Source: Cupriavidus sp. D384 (GTDB lineage: Bacteria > Pseudomonadota > Gammaproteobacteria > Burkholderiales > Burkholderiaceae). Taken from it: a stretch of DNA of 64,000 nucleotides. Shown here in pieces: positions 12,000 to 21,312 of the stretch. Position 1 is the first letter of the stretch, and every line of letters starts with the position of its first letter. The translations under genes were made by a program, and so were the position numbers. The stretch covers positions 32,692 to 96,691 of the forward strand of contig NZ_BBQI01000004.1 in assembly GCF_001652915.1 (NCBI RefSeq), written 5' to 3'. The notes beneath the pieces were generated by a model. That model saw only the letters and a list, made by a program, of their open reading frames with translations, did no database searches and was not told where the DNA came from.

Positions 12000-12185
12000 C
12001 TAGTGATCTGGAAAACGCCAGCGCGGCCCGGCAAGCCAGGGATGGCGCGGGCGCGGCAAAAAGTGGGGCGCACGGTTTTGCGCCAATCCGCGATTTTACC
12101 GGATTTTCAAGGACTTCCGTCGCGCGAAATGCCTTTGCGCACCGGGAATCCGGGCCCTTTGGCATGGCGCTTGCCGCACCTTGCC

Positions 12186-12221
12186 AAAAAACGATCGCGC
12201 CGGAGGGCATCCGGCGCGATC
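12186..12221 (-). terminator. intrinsic terminator after degP
   Basis: A 12-bp perfect inverted repeat (gatcgcgccgga / tccggcgcgatc) with a five-base loop is followed on the minus strand by six T residues. It ends the rpoE-rseA-rseB-degP transcript before lepA. Confidence 0.88.
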
Positions 12222-12259
12222 AGTCGACCTTCTGGCGGCCGGAACGGCCGCGCCATGCC

Positions 12260-13753
12260 CTAGCGGCTCTGGCTCGGACGCAGGGTCAGCACCTGGGTCG
12301 CATCGCCACGCCGCACGAACACCGCGGCCATCCGGCTCTTGTCCAGCGACTTGACCAGATCGTTGAACTGACGCGCACCCGTCACATCCGTATCGCCCAC
12401 GCGCAGGATGATGTCGCCCGGGCGGATGCCGGCACGTGCCGCAGGACCGTCCGCCGTATCCACTTCCACGCCGGACTTGACCTTGAGTTCACGCAGGCGC
12501 GCTTCCGGGATGTCGTTCACGATGAGACCCAGCGCATTTGGCTTGGCTGTCGGCTGCTCTTCTCCGCCGCCGCTGCCCTTCCGGTCTCCCTTGCGCGCCG
12601 CAACCTTGGCATTGTCGGGCTCCAGCTCCGTCACGGTAATTTGCACCTCGCGCGTCTGGCCCTTGCGCCACACCTGCAGCGGTACCCGCGTACCCGGCTT
12701 GGTATCGCCCACCATGCGCGGCAGGTCGGAAGCCTTCTCGATATCGCGCCCATTGAACTTCAGGATGATGTCGCCAGCCTCGATGCCCGCCTTTTCGGCC
12801 GGGCCACCCGGCTCGACGCTGCCCACGAGTGCGCCGCGGGCACGACCCAGACCGAGCGAATCGGCCGCTTCCTTGGAAACGTCGCTGATCGCCACGGCAA
12901 TACGGCCGCGCGTGACCTTGCCATTTGCCTTGAGCTGCTCCGACACACGCATCGCCTCGTCGATCGGAATCGCGAACGAAATGCCCATGTACCCGCCGCT
13001 GCGGCTGTAGATCTGCGAGTTGATGCCGATGACTTCGCCGCGCAGGTTGATCAGCGGGCCGCCGGAGTTGCCGGGGTTCACCGCCACATCGGTCTGGATG
13101 AACGGCAGATAGTCGCCCGTATCACGCCCCTTGGCCGATACGATGCCAGCGGTCACACTGTTATCCAGGCCGAACGGCGAGCCGATCGCCAACACCCATT
13201 CGCCAGGACGAATCTTGTCCGAATCGCCCAGCGCCAGGCGCGGCAGGCCGGTCGCCTCGATCTTGAGCAGCGCCACGTCGGTGCGCTTGTCCGAGCCAAT
13301 CAGCTTGGCCTTGAACTCGCGCTTGTCCGGCAGCGTCACATAGATGGTCTCGGCATCGGCCACGACATGAGCGTTGGTCATCACGTAGCCATCCTGGCTG
13401 ATGATGAAGCCCGACCCCACGCCACGGCTCTGCTCCTCGCCCTGGGGCGGCGTCTGCGGTTGCCCACGACGCGGCGGTGTAGGCTGCCCAGGCATCGGCA
13501 CGCCAAAGAACCGGCGGAAAAACTCCGCCATTTCATCGTCGTCGGGCGAATTGCCGCCACGCGACCGGACCCGCTCGGTGGTACGGATATTTACCACGGC
13601 CGGACTGGCCTTCTCGACGAGGTCCGTGAAGTCGGGCAGGTTGTAATTCGAGGCCGCCGCCTGGGCGTGGCCCAGTTCGGAAACGGCCGGACCGAGCACG
13701 AGCATGGCCACCATGACCATGGCCCGCGCCAGGGCGGGGGATCTGGAAATCAT
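12260..13753 (-). CDS. degP: periplasmic DegP/MucD-type serine protease with two PDZ domains
   Basis: This HtrA-family protease and chaperone degrades misfolded envelope proteins. The chosen ATG gives 497 residues and starts a signal peptide (MISRSPALARAMVMVAM..., cleavage likely after GHAQA). The trypsin-like domain shows His in MTNAHVVADA, Asp in DVALLKIEA and Ser in NPGNSGGPL; two PDZ domains follow, with a Gly/Glu/Lys-rich linker between them. A Pro/Gln-rich loop precedes the catalytic domain. It is last in the sigma-E operon, the position mucD holds in Pseudomonas. The symbol degP is used in the broad sense. Confidence 0.93.
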   Translation of the reverse strand: MISRSPALARAMVMVAMLVLGPAVSELGHAQAAASNYNLPDFTDLVEKASPAVVNIRTTERVRSRGGNSPDDDEMAEFFRRFFGVPMPGQPTPPRRGQPQTPPQGEEQSRGVGSGFIISQDGYVMTNAHVVADAETIYVTLPDKREFKAKLIGSDKRTDVALLKIEATGLPRLALGDSDKIRPGEWVLAIGSPFGLDNSVTAGIVSAKGRDTGDYLPFIQTDVAVNPGNSGGPLINLRGEVIGINSQIYSRSGGYMGISFAIPIDEAMRVSEQLKANGKVTRGRIAVAISDVSKEAADSLGLGRARGALVGSVEPGGPAEKAGIEAGDIILKFNGRDIEKASDLPRMVGDTKPGTRVPLQVWRKGQTREVQITVTELEPDNAKVAARKGDRKGSGGGEEQPTAKPNALGLIVNDIPEARLRELKVKSGVEVDTADGPAARAGIRPGDIILRVGDTDVTGARQFNDLVKSLDKSRMAAVFVRRGDATQVLTLRPSQSR

Positions 13754-13885
13754 CGACGAACTCCCGGGAGAATCAGCGAGAAACGGATGCTTCGCGGCAG
13801 GCCAAGGCCGGGGCGCCTGCGAAGCGCACTGCCTGGTGGTCCGGCGAGGGATTCGCTGCCCCGTCGCCGCCACGCCAAGATTCGC

Positions 13886-14974
13886 TCAGTGTAACGCCTT
13901 GGGCGGGCGGTACTCCACGCCGGCGGCGAACTGCTTCACGGTTGCGGCAGGCACCTCGCCGACCACGGTAATCCAATAGTCGGACACCCGTCGCACCACC
14001 ACCTGGGTGGCGCCCAGTGAAGCCACGCCTTCGCGGCGGGCGCGTTGTTCGGACACCGGCTCGATAAACACCGAAAGTCCGGTCAGTCCGTCGCTATAGA
14101 CGATCTGCAGTACCTCGAAGACACCCGCGGGCTTGGCACCCTGCGTCGGCGCGCGCAACTCGCCCAGCGGGCGACGCACCTCGCGGATCTTCTGGAAACC
14201 CTTGATCGGGGCGTTGATCGTCCACCCCTCGTCGGCGATATTGGCCGGCTGGTAGCTAACCTCGTAGTGATTCCACGAGCTTGCACCCTTGATCGCGTTC
14301 AGGATGCGCTGCTTGTCGGACGGCACGCCGATGTCGACCTGCGAAAACGCCACCTGTTCGAGCACCTTGCCGCCCTCGCCAATCGTCTGAGCGCGCATCA
14401 GCAGGCCAGAATTCTTGTCCGCCCACAGGCGCACCGCATAGCGCGCGACATCGTGTGGCTCCAGCGCGAAGACTTCGCACTCAACGCCCGCCACGCGTTC
14501 GGCGGGCAGCTTGCGCATGTCGTACAGATCCAGCACGTCGCTCTTGTTGGTCGCGAGCAGCGCGGGGAAGCGGTCCTTTGCCTCCTGCTTCTCGATCACG
14601 ACGAGCTTCGCTTCGGGGATCAGGCTGTGCACCACGTCGTTTTGCCGCAGTACCTCGCGCGGCTTGCCGTCGAGCGTTTCCAGCCGTTCGTATTCGTTGT
14701 TGACGAGGTCGCTGTAGTGCTGGATCCGCGAGGCATGCATGACGCTGCCGCGCTGGTAGATCAGCGTGCCGACGTAGTTTTCGCGCTGCGCGGCGCGGTG
14801 GATCTTGTTGAGCCACGCTGTGGCATCGCGTCGACTCAGCGCGCTGTCAGACGGCTGCGCGGTGGCTGCGGCAGCGGTCAGACACAAGGCCAGAAAAAAG
14901 GACCTGCGCAGGCCCTTCTTTCCGTGTACGCCCGCGACATCGGCGGGCGACCGTCCTTTATGCATGTCCGGCAT
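13886..14974 (-). CDS. rseB: periplasmic sigma-E regulator RseB/MucB
   Basis: RseB binds the periplasmic part of RseA and shields it from DegS-type cleavage; it senses mislocalised lipoproteins or LPS in model species. The protein has 362 residues with an N-terminal signal region (RRSFFLALCLTAAAATAQ), an LolA-like N-terminal domain (NYVGTLIYQRGSVMHASRIQ) and a C-terminal domain. Its ATG overlaps the rseA TAA as TAATG, indicating coupled translation that would keep RseA and RseB in step. Confidence 0.94.
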   Translation of the reverse strand: MPDMHKGRSPADVAGVHGKKGLRRSFFLALCLTAAAATAQPSDSALSRRDATAWLNKIHRAAQRENYVGTLIYQRGSVMHASRIQHYSDLVNNEYERLETLDGKPREVLRQNDVVHSLIPEAKLVVIEKQEAKDRFPALLATNKSDVLDLYDMRKLPAERVAGVECEVFALEPHDVARYAVRLWADKNSGLLMRAQTIGEGGKVLEQVAFSQVDIGVPSDKQRILNAIKGASSWNHYEVSYQPANIADEGWTINAPIKGFQKIREVRRPLGELRAPTQGAKPAGVFEVLQIVYSDGLTGLSVFIEPVSEQRARREGVASLGATQVVVRRVSDYWITVVGEVPAATVKQFAAGVEYRPPKALH

Positions 14975-15630
14975 TATTCCTGCGAATTATCCTGGGAGAA
15001 ATTGGCACCATTGGCCACGGTACGCATGGTCGGCACAAAGGCGTCCGTTGCCACAGACGTGCGGTGCGCACGCAGGTACTCGTCGAGACGTGGATCGCGG
15101 ATCATCTGCGCGTTGTCGGCAGAAACCGTGACGATCCCGCCAGCGGCCGGCGCGACCGAGGCACCCGCCTTCATGGCGCCGCCCGGCTGCTGTTCCATGC
15201 GCGCCACGATGGCATCCGGCGCACCGGTGTCGCCCGGCCCACGCATCTGCGGCACGACCACCCAGCTGACAGCCGCAACGGCGGCGGCAATCGCGGTTCC
15301 GGGCATGACGCGGCGCACCCACGACGGGCGCACCAGCAGGCGCTGCCGGCCCGCGGCGGCCACGGCTGGCACAAGCACGTGCGGCTCGGACTCGAGTTGC
15401 GCGGAGAAACGGGAAAGAAAATCCGTGGTTGACCCCGCGTGCGTCAGTTCTTCCGAACGCAACGTGTCACCGATCAGTTGATACATCGACCATTCGGCCA
15501 TTCCGGCATCGCCTTTGGCGATATCGAGTGCCGCGTCGATTTCGTGCGCCTGCAGTTCCCCATCCATCAGGATCGAGATCTGCTCCGCTGCTTCCATTAC
15601 ATGAACCGACTGCTTATGAGCCTGACCCAT
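14974..15630 (-). CDS. rseA: anti-sigma-E factor RseA/MucA
   Basis: RseA is an inner-membrane anti-sigma factor that holds RpoE inactive until regulated proteolysis. The cytoplasmic anti-sigma domain is recognisable (EAAEQISILMDGELQAHEIDAAL...WSMYQLIGDTLRSEEL). One membrane segment follows at about residue 115 (TAIAAAVAAVSWVVV), then an Ala/Gly-rich periplasmic tail. The start is chosen at MGQAHKQ (218 residues); MEAAEQI 11 codons later is possible, and an upstream in-frame ATG looks unlikely. It lies between rpoE and rseB and overlaps rseB by one base. Confidence 0.92.
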   Translation of the reverse strand: MGQAHKQSVHVMEAAEQISILMDGELQAHEIDAALDIAKGDAGMAEWSMYQLIGDTLRSEELTHAGSTTDFLSRFSAQLESEPHVLVPAVAAAGRQRLLVRPSWVRRVMPGTAIAAAVAAVSWVVVPQMRGPGDTGAPDAIVARMEQQPGGAMKAGASVAPAAGGIVTVSADNAQMIRDPRLDEYLRAHRTSVATDAFVPTMRTVANGANFSQDNSQE

Positions 15631-15736
15631 TTCCAACCCCAAGAAATTCCATTGAACACCGATAAATCCCGTCACTACCGCTTGTCGTTTATCGATGCAG
15701 GAATAGGCTGCAACGCTGGCTGCACGACATTCTCAC

Positions 15737-16336
15737 TTACCATCGCTTGCCCTCTGCCGTTCCCAGCAGGGGCCGCAATTTCTCTGCGATCGCTTCGCGC
15801 GCCCGGAAAATCCGCGAGCGCACCGTACCGATCGGACACCCCATCGCCTCCGCGATCTCCTCATAGCTGAGGCCTTCGATCTCGCGCAGCGTGATGGCGG
15901 TGCGTAACTCTTCCGGCAGTGCTTCCATGGCGCGGTTCACCGTATCGGCAACCTGACGCGTGTGAAGCATGGACTCCGGCGTATTGATATCCCTTAGTTG
16001 CTCACCGTCCGCAAAAGTTTCAGCCTCTTCAGCATCGATATCGCTGTTTGCTTCCGGACGGCGCCCCTGGGTTGCCAGGTAGTTCTTGGCGGTGTTCACC
16101 GCGATCCGATACAGCCAGGTGTAGAAGGCGGACTCCCCCCGGAACTGGGGCAAGGCACGGTATGCCTTGATAAAGGCATCCTGCGCCACATCCTCCACTT
16201 CTGCGGGGTCACGGACAAGGCGCGAGATCAGGCGAATGATCTTGCGGTGGTACTTGACCACCAACAGTTCAAAGGCCTTCTTGTCGCCCTGCTGGACGCG
16301 TTCAACTAGAAGCTGATCGGCTTCGCGTTCGCTCAC
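15737..16336 (-). CDS. rpoE: RNA polymerase sigma factor RpoE (AlgU type)
   Basis: RpoE is an ECF sigma factor for the envelope-stress regulon. The protein has 199 residues: region 2 with DPAEVEDVAQDAFIKAYRAL and FYTWLYRIAVNTAKN, a short linker, and region 4 with EGLSYEEIAEAMGCPIGTVRSRIFRARE condensed around the helix-turn-helix. It is first in the rpoE-rseA-rseB-degP operon, so it sits with its own anti-sigma factor. A sigma-E-like promoter lies about 100 bases upstream, consistent with autoregulation. Confidence 0.97.
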   Translation of the reverse strand: MSEREADQLLVERVQQGDKKAFELLVVKYHRKIIRLISRLVRDPAEVEDVAQDAFIKAYRALPQFRGESAFYTWLYRIAVNTAKNYLATQGRRPEANSDIDAEEAETFADGEQLRDINTPESMLHTRQVADTVNRAMEALPEELRTAITLREIEGLSYEEIAEAMGCPIGTVRSRIFRAREAIAEKLRPLLGTAEGKRW

Positions 16337-16439
16337 GAATGGTTCACCTGCTGCAGTGTATCTCTTGGTTTTGTCGTCACGACAAGCGTTGTATTTTACC
16401 TACGATCCGCGCGCCTTCGGGTGTCGCAAAGCGCATTCT

Positions 16440-16466
16440 GTGACCGTGGCTACGCAATTTGGTTCC
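16440..16466 (-). promoter_or_regulatory. candidate sigma-E-dependent promoter of rpoE
   Basis: On the minus strand, GGAACC (-35, at 16461-16466) and GGTCAC (-10, at 16440-16445) are spaced like the sigma-E consensus GGAACTT and GTC, with 17 bases between GGAAC and GTC. The first base of rpoE lies about 100 bases downstream. The match is partial, and no transcript start is visible from sequence. Confidence 0.5.
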
Positions 16467-16548
16467 TTCACCGGCTGGCTCCGGTTGCACCTGCGTGCAA
16501 CCCGGCGGCACTGCGGCGGGACGATCAGGGGAAATACGAAGAAGAAGC

Positions 16549-16580
16549 CGGGACCCGCCCCTGCTGCCGGCAGGGTCCCG
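16549..16580 (-). terminator. possible terminator after fabF
   Basis: An 8-bp inverted repeat cgggaccc / gggtcccg encloses a smaller ctgccggcag palindrome. On the minus strand it is followed by a T/C-rich run rather than a clean T tract. It sits 33 bases after the fabF stop, between the fatty-acid cluster and rpoE. Confidence 0.5.
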
Positions 16581-16612
16581 TCGACGCGCCACGGACGGGC
16601 GCGCCACACCGC

Positions 16613-17845
16613 TCAGAAACGGCGGAAAACCAGCGTGCCGTTGGTACCACCGAAGCCGAAGTTGTTCTTCACAGCCACGTCGATCTTCATTTCACGCGCC
16701 GTGTTGGCCACGTAGTCCAGGTCGCACTCGGGATCCTGGTTGAAGATGTTGATGGTCGGCGGCGATACCTGGTTGTGGATCGCCAGCACGGTGAAGACTG
16801 ACTCCAGCCCGCCCGCACCACCCAGCAAATGGCCGGTCATCGACTTGGTCGAGTTGACGGCAACCTTGTAGGCGGCGTCGCCCAAGGCCAGCTTGATGGC
16901 ATCCGACTCGTTCTTGTCGCCAAGCGGCGTCGACGTGCCATGGGCATTGAGGTAGTTGACCTCGTCCGGGTTCACACCAGCGTCCTTGAGCGCCGCGACC
17001 ATGCAGCGGCGCGGACCATCGGTGCTCGGCGCGGTCATGTGGTAAGCGTCGCCGCTCATGCCGAAGCCCACCAGTTCGGCGTAGATACGCGCACCGCGCG
17101 CCTTGGCCGACTCGTACTCTTCCAGCACCATCACGCCGGCGCCTTCGCCCAGCACGAAACCGTCACGATCCTTGTCCCACGGACGCGAAGCGGCGGCCGG
17201 GTCCTCGTTGCGGGTCGACAGTGCACGGGCGGCGGCAAAACCGCCGATACCCAGCGGCGAGACCGTCGATTCGGCGCCGCCGGCCACCATCACATCGGCG
17301 TCGCCAGCCTGGATCAGGCGGGCGGCCAGGCCGATGCTGTGCAGGCCGGTCGTGCAGGCCGTCACGGCGGCCAGGTTCGGACCCTTCAGGCCGTGGATGA
17401 TCGACAGGTGACCCGAGATCATGTTGATGATCGAGCCGGGCACGAAGAACGGCGAGATGCGGCGCGGGCCACGGTTGGCCAGCGTCATCTGCGTGTCTTC
17501 GATCATCGGCAGTCCGCCGATGCCGGAACCGACAAGCACGCCTACGCGTTCGGCATTGGCCTCGGTGATCTCCAGGCCGCTGTCCTTCAGCGCCTGGGTA
17601 CCGGCGGCGATGCCGAAATGGATAAAGGTATCCATGTTGCGGGCTTCCTTGGCCGGGATGTAGTCCTCGGCGTTGAAGCCCTTCACTTCGCCGGCGAAAT
17701 GCACAGCCAGGGCGGAGTGATCGAATTTGGTAATGGTGGCGATGCCGGACTTGCCGGCAACCAGGTTGGCCCAGCCTTCGGCAACCGTGTTTCCGACCGG
17801 AGACACAAGGCCAAGCCCAGTGACGACGACGCGACGACGGCTCAC
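16613..17845 (-). CDS. fabF: beta-ketoacyl-ACP synthase II
   Basis: FabF condenses malonyl-ACP with acyl-ACP in fatty-acid elongation and is the temperature-responsive synthase for unsaturated chains. The protein has 410 residues in a thiolase fold, with nucleophile Cys164 in TACTTGLHS and the two histidines in [11 protein letters not shown] and [10 protein letters not shown]. It is last in the plsX-fabH-fabD-fabG-acpP-fabF series, with an unusual roughly 200-base structured gap after acpP. Confidence 0.98.
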   Translation of the reverse strand: MSRRRVVVTGLGLVSPVGNTVAEGWANLVAGKSGIATITKFDHSALAVHFAGEVKGFNAEDYIPAKEARNMDTFIHFGIAAGTQALKDSGLEITEANAERVGVLVGSGIGGLPMIEDTQMTLANRGPRRISPFFVPGSIINMISGHLSIIHGLKGPNLAAVTACTTGLHSIGLAARLIQAGDADVMVAGGAESTVSPLGIGGFAAARALSTRNEDPAAASRPWDKDRDGFVLGEGAGVMVLEEYESAKARGARIYAELVGFGMSGDAYHMTAPSTDGPRRCMVAALKDAGVNPDEVNYLNAHGTSTPLGDKNESDAIKLALGDAAYKVAVNSTKSMTGHLLGGAGGLESVFTVLAIHNQVSPPTINIFNQDPECDLDYVANTAREMKIDVAVKNNFGFGGTNGTLVFRRF

Positions 17846-17971
17846 TATATTTTCCTACGAGTGCGTGAAGTGGAAACGGATGACTTCAGGATCCCGCCGC
17901 GCCTGCCGACAAATCATGGCATGGGCACATTGCTTGGGATCGATCCGGTTCAGCTTCTTCGAACAGACGAA

Positions 17972-18030
17972 AGCCACAGAAAACGGCATGACAGGACCGT
18001 GACGGCCCCGTCCATGCGCCTTCTGTGGCT
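17972..18030 (-). repeat. long inverted repeat in the acpP-fabF gap
   Basis: The arms agccacagaa and ttctgtggct pair perfectly over 10 bp across a 39-base interior, which has a further ggac / gtcc pairing. It lies between the acpP stop and the fabF start. No T tract follows on the minus strand, so it looks more like a processing or mRNA-stability structure than a terminator. Confidence 0.55.
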
Positions 18031-18050
18031 CGGAATATGATGACGACGGC

Positions 18051-18290
18051 TTAGGCCTTGACGTGCGCGGTGGCGTAGTCGATGGCTTGTTGCACGGTCG
18101 TGATCTTTTCGGCTTCCTCATCCGGAATTTCCATGCCGAATTCATCTTCCAACGCCATCACGAGTTCAACCGTGTCCAGCGAGTCCGCACCGAGATCATT
18201 CACGAACGACGATTCGTTCTTGATGTCTGCCTCGGCCACGCCAAGCTGTTCAGCCACGATTTTCTTGACGCGTTGTTCGATATTGTCCAT
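18051..18290 (-). CDS. acpP: acyl carrier protein
   Basis: ACP carries growing acyl chains on a 4'-phosphopantetheine arm. The protein has 79 residues, is acidic, and has Ser37 in the [10 protein letters not shown] motif as the attachment site. A strong GGAGGG Shine-Dalgarno lies six bases before this ATG, which excludes longer in-frame readings upstream. Its activating enzyme AcpS and its partner FabF/G/D/H enzymes are all encoded in this window. Confidence 0.99.
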
Positions 18291-18460
18291 GTAACCCTCC
18301 AGGGAATGTTCGACAAAAAGTGGGCGCATTTTAGCAGGTTTGGACCACAAAAAATCCGCCTGCCAACCTTTGCAAGATTCGCGCCCGATTGGTTTCAAAA
18401 ACTACTGCTTCAACCGGCTTCTTTCGGCTTCTCCCTCGAAACCGAAGCCGGTTCAAATCC

Positions 18461-19210
18461 TCAGTTCATGTACATGCCGCCGTTCACGTGCAGCGTAGTG
18501 CCCGTGATGTAGGCGGCTTGCGGACCGGCCAGGAAAGCCACCGCATTCGCGATGTCTTCCGGCTGGCCCAAACGGCCCAGAGGGATGCGCGTCTTGAGAG
18601 CAGCATGCTGCTCTTCCGACAGCACCTTCGTCATATCCGTATCGATGAAGCCCGGTGCCACGCAATTCACCGTCACGTTGCGGCTGCCGATCTCGGCGGC
18701 CAGTGCACGGGTCATGCCTTCCACGCCGGCCTTGGCGGCCGCGTAGTTCATCTGACCCGGATTGCCCGTCGAACCCACCACCGACGTGATGTTGATGATG
18801 CGGCCACCGCGGGCCTTCATCATCGGGCGCAGCACGGCCCGCGCCAGGCGGAACACCGCCGTCAGGTTCGTGTCGATGACGGCCGTCCAGTCGTCGTCCT
18901 TCATGCGCATGGCCAGCTGGTCCTGCGTGATGCCGGCATTGTTCACCAGCACTGCCAGGCCACCGTGCGTCTTCACGATCTCGTCGATCACGGCGTCGCA
19001 GCGCGCGGCGTCGTTCACGTTCAGCACCACGCCATTGCCCTTCAGCCCTTCGGCCGACAGGTATTCGCTGATGCCGGCCGCGCCCGATTCGCTCGTGGCC
19101 GTACCGATCACGGTAGCGCCCTGGCGTGCGAGTTCCAGCGCGATCGCCCGGCCGATGCCGCGCGAGGCGCCCGTTACCAGCGCGACCTGATTTTCCAGAG
19201 TCTTGCTCAT
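18461..19210 (-). CDS. fabG: 3-oxoacyl-ACP reductase
   Basis: FabG performs the NADPH-dependent reduction of 3-oxoacyl-ACP in each elongation cycle. The protein has 249 residues and is a short-chain dehydrogenase: dinucleotide-binding GASRGIGRAIA at about 15-25, NNAGIT, the catalytic Ser in the ITSVVGSTG region and the YAAAK motif. It lies in the fab cluster between fabD and acpP, 20 bases after fabD, with an AGGAA ribosome site. Confidence 0.98.
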   Translation of the reverse strand: MSKTLENQVALVTGASRGIGRAIALELARQGATVIGTATSESGAAGISEYLSAEGLKGNGVVLNVNDAARCDAVIDEIVKTHGGLAVLVNNAGITQDQLAMRMKDDDWTAVIDTNLTAVFRLARAVLRPMMKARGGRIINITSVVGSTGNPGQMNYAAAKAGVEGMTRALAAEIGSRNVTVNCVAPGFIDTDMTKVLSEEQHAALKTRIPLGRLGQPEDIANAVAFLAGPQAAYITGTTLHVNGGMYMN

Positions 19211-19230
19211 GTTGCGTTCGTTCCTTGGTC

Positions 19231-20166
19231 TTATTTCAGCAGTGCCAGCGTTTCCTGCAGCGATGCCGGATCAAAGATTGCACCACCAACGAGGTTGCCG
19301 TCGATGCGCTTGGTCATGCCGGCCAGAACTTTGCCCGGGCCGCATTCGATCACATGCGTGATGCCTTCGGCAGCCATCTTCTGCACGCACTCGACCCAGC
19401 GCACCGGCGCTGCGGCCTGGCGCACCAGCGCGTCCTTGATCTGCGCCGGATCGTTGACGATAGCCACATCGACGTTGTTCACCAGCGGAATGGCCGGGGC
19501 GGCGAACGCCAGGCCAGCCATGCGTTCGCGCAGGCGATCCGATGCGGGCTTGAGCAGCGACGAGTGGAACGGCGCCGAGACCGGCAGCGGCAGCGCGCGC
19601 TTGGCGCCCTTGGCCTTGGCGATTTCGCAGGCCTTTTCCACGGCGCCCTTGTGGCCGGCGATCACGACCTGTGCCGGGGCGTTGAAGTTTACGGCCTCCA
19701 CCACGCCGGCACCGGCCGCCGCGGCTTCGGCGCACGCGGCGCGCACGTCGTCATCGGACAGGCCGAGGATGGCGGCCATGCCGCCCTCGCCCACCGGCAC
19801 GGCTTCCTGCATGGCCTGGGCGCGGAAACGCACCAGCGGCACGGCGTCGGCGAACGGGATCACGCCCGCGGCCACCAGCGCCGAATATTCGCCAAGGCTG
19901 TGGCCGGCGACCAGGGCCGGGGCCGGACCGCCGGCATCGAGCCAGGCACGGTACACGGCAACCGCAGCCGTCAGCATCACGGGTTGCGTGTTGGTCGTCA
20001 GGTTCAGGTCTTCCGCAGGGCCTTCGGCGATCAGCTTGCCGATGTCCTGGCCCAGCGCCGTCGAGGCTTCCTCGAGCGTGGCACGCACGACGGGGTTGTC
20101 GGCAAACGCGTTCAGCATGCCAACCGACTGCGAACCCTGTCCGGGAAAAACGAATGCGAATTTCAT
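19231..20166 (-). CDS. fabD: malonyl-CoA:ACP transacylase
   Basis: FabD loads malonyl groups from malonyl-CoA onto ACP. The protein has 311 residues: N-terminal FVFPGQGSQSVGM, nucleophile Ser90 in the GHSLGEYSAL elbow, and the catalytic His in VSAPFHSSL. It sits between fabH and fabG, and the usual fabH-fabD-fabG order is kept. Confidence 0.98.
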   Translation of the reverse strand: MKFAFVFPGQGSQSVGMLNAFADNPVVRATLEEASTALGQDIGKLIAEGPAEDLNLTTNTQPVMLTAAVAVYRAWLDAGGPAPALVAGHSLGEYSALVAAGVIPFADAVPLVRFRAQAMQEAVPVGEGGMAAILGLSDDDVRAACAEAAAAGAGVVEAVNFNAPAQVVIAGHKGAVEKACEIAKAKGAKRALPLPVSAPFHSSLLKPASDRLRERMAGLAFAAPAIPLVNNVDVAIVNDPAQIKDALVRQAAAPVRWVECVQKMAAEGITHVIECGPGKVLAGMTKRIDGNLVGGAIFDPASLQETLALLK

Positions 20167-20241
20167 CGGAAATCCAGTCTAGCTATACAACGTTTCGTTT
20201 CGAACGGTGCAGCACGCTCTGGCGCGCGCACCGGCCGCATA

Positions 20242-21222
20242 TTACATGCGCAGCAGCACCGCACCCCAGGTGAAGCCGCCGCCGACGCCTTCCATCAGCA
20301 CGGTCTGGCCCGGCTTGATGCGGCCATCGCGCACGGCGACGTCCAGCGCCAGCGGAATCGATGCGGCAGACGTGTTGCCATGCTCGTGCACCGTGGCCAC
20401 CATGCGCTCGGCCGGCAGGCCCAGTTTCTTGGCCGTGCCCTGCATGATGCGGATGTTGGCCTGGTGCGGAATCAGCCAGTCGATCTCGTCGGCCTGCATT
20501 TCAGCTGCCGCGATCGCCTCGCGCGCCACCTTGTCCAGCACAGTCACGGCCAGCTTGAACACGGCCTGGCCGTCCATGTGCAGGAAGGCATTGCCGGTGA
20601 TGGCACCGCCCGACACATTGCCCGGCACGCAGAGGATGTCCACGTGGTTGCCGTCCGAATGCATGGCCGACGACAGGATACCCGGCTCGTCCGAGGCGCT
20701 CAGCACCACGGCGCCCGCGCCATCGCCAAACAGCACGCAGGTGGTGCGGTCGTTGAAATCGAGGATGCGCGAGAACACTTCGGACCCGATCACGAGCACG
20801 TTCTTGTGCGAGCCGCTGCGGATGAACTTGTCAGCCGTCGCCATCGCATAGACGAAGCCCGAGCACACCGCCTGCAAGTCGAACGCCGCGCAGTTGTTGG
20901 TGATGCCGAGCTTCTGCTGCACAAGGCAGGCGGTGCTCGGAAACACGAAGTCGGGGGTCGACGTGGCGACGATGATCAGGTCGATGTCCTGGCGGTCGAT
21001 GCCCGCGGCGGCAATCGCCTGCTCGGCGGCCTTGACGGCCAGGTCGCTCGACGTGACGTCGGCCTCGGCCCAGTGGCGCGCCGAAATGCCGCTGCGCGAG
21101 ACGATCCACTCGTCGCTGGTCTCGATACCCTTTTCGGCAAGCTGCACGGCGAGGTCGTGATTCGTGACGCGCCGCGGGGGCAGGTAGCTCCCCGTGCCGA
21201 TGATTTTTGCGTACTTGGTCAT
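20242..21222 (-). CDS. fabH: beta-ketoacyl-ACP synthase III
   Basis: FabH starts fatty-acid synthesis by condensing acetyl-CoA with malonyl-ACP. The protein has 326 residues, with the catalytic triad at Cys120 ([11 protein letters not shown]), His in [10 protein letters not shown] and Asn in [10 protein letters not shown]. It follows plsX by about 90 bases. Confidence 0.98.
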   Translation of the reverse strand: MTKYAKIIGTGSYLPPRRVTNHDLAVQLAEKGIETSDEWIVSRSGISARHWAEADVTSSDLAVKAAEQAIAAAGIDRQDIDLIIVATSTPDFVFPSTACLVQQKLGITNNCAAFDLQAVCSGFVYAMATADKFIRSGSHKNVLVIGSEVFSRILDFNDRTTCVLFGDGAGAVVLSASDEPGILSSAMHSDGNHVDILCVPGNVSGGAITGNAFLHMDGQAVFKLAVTVLDKVAREAIAAAEMQADEIDWLIPHQANIRIMQGTAKKLGLPAERMVATVHEHGNTSAASIPLALDVAVRDGRIKPGQTVLMEGVGGGFTWGAVLLRM

Positions 21223-21312
21223 GAGTATGTCGGATCGTGGTGCTCACCGGCCCGCCCGGGCCAGGCCATCGGGCGGAACGTCTGGCCACCCGCCCGTGAC
21301 GGGCGCGCGGCC

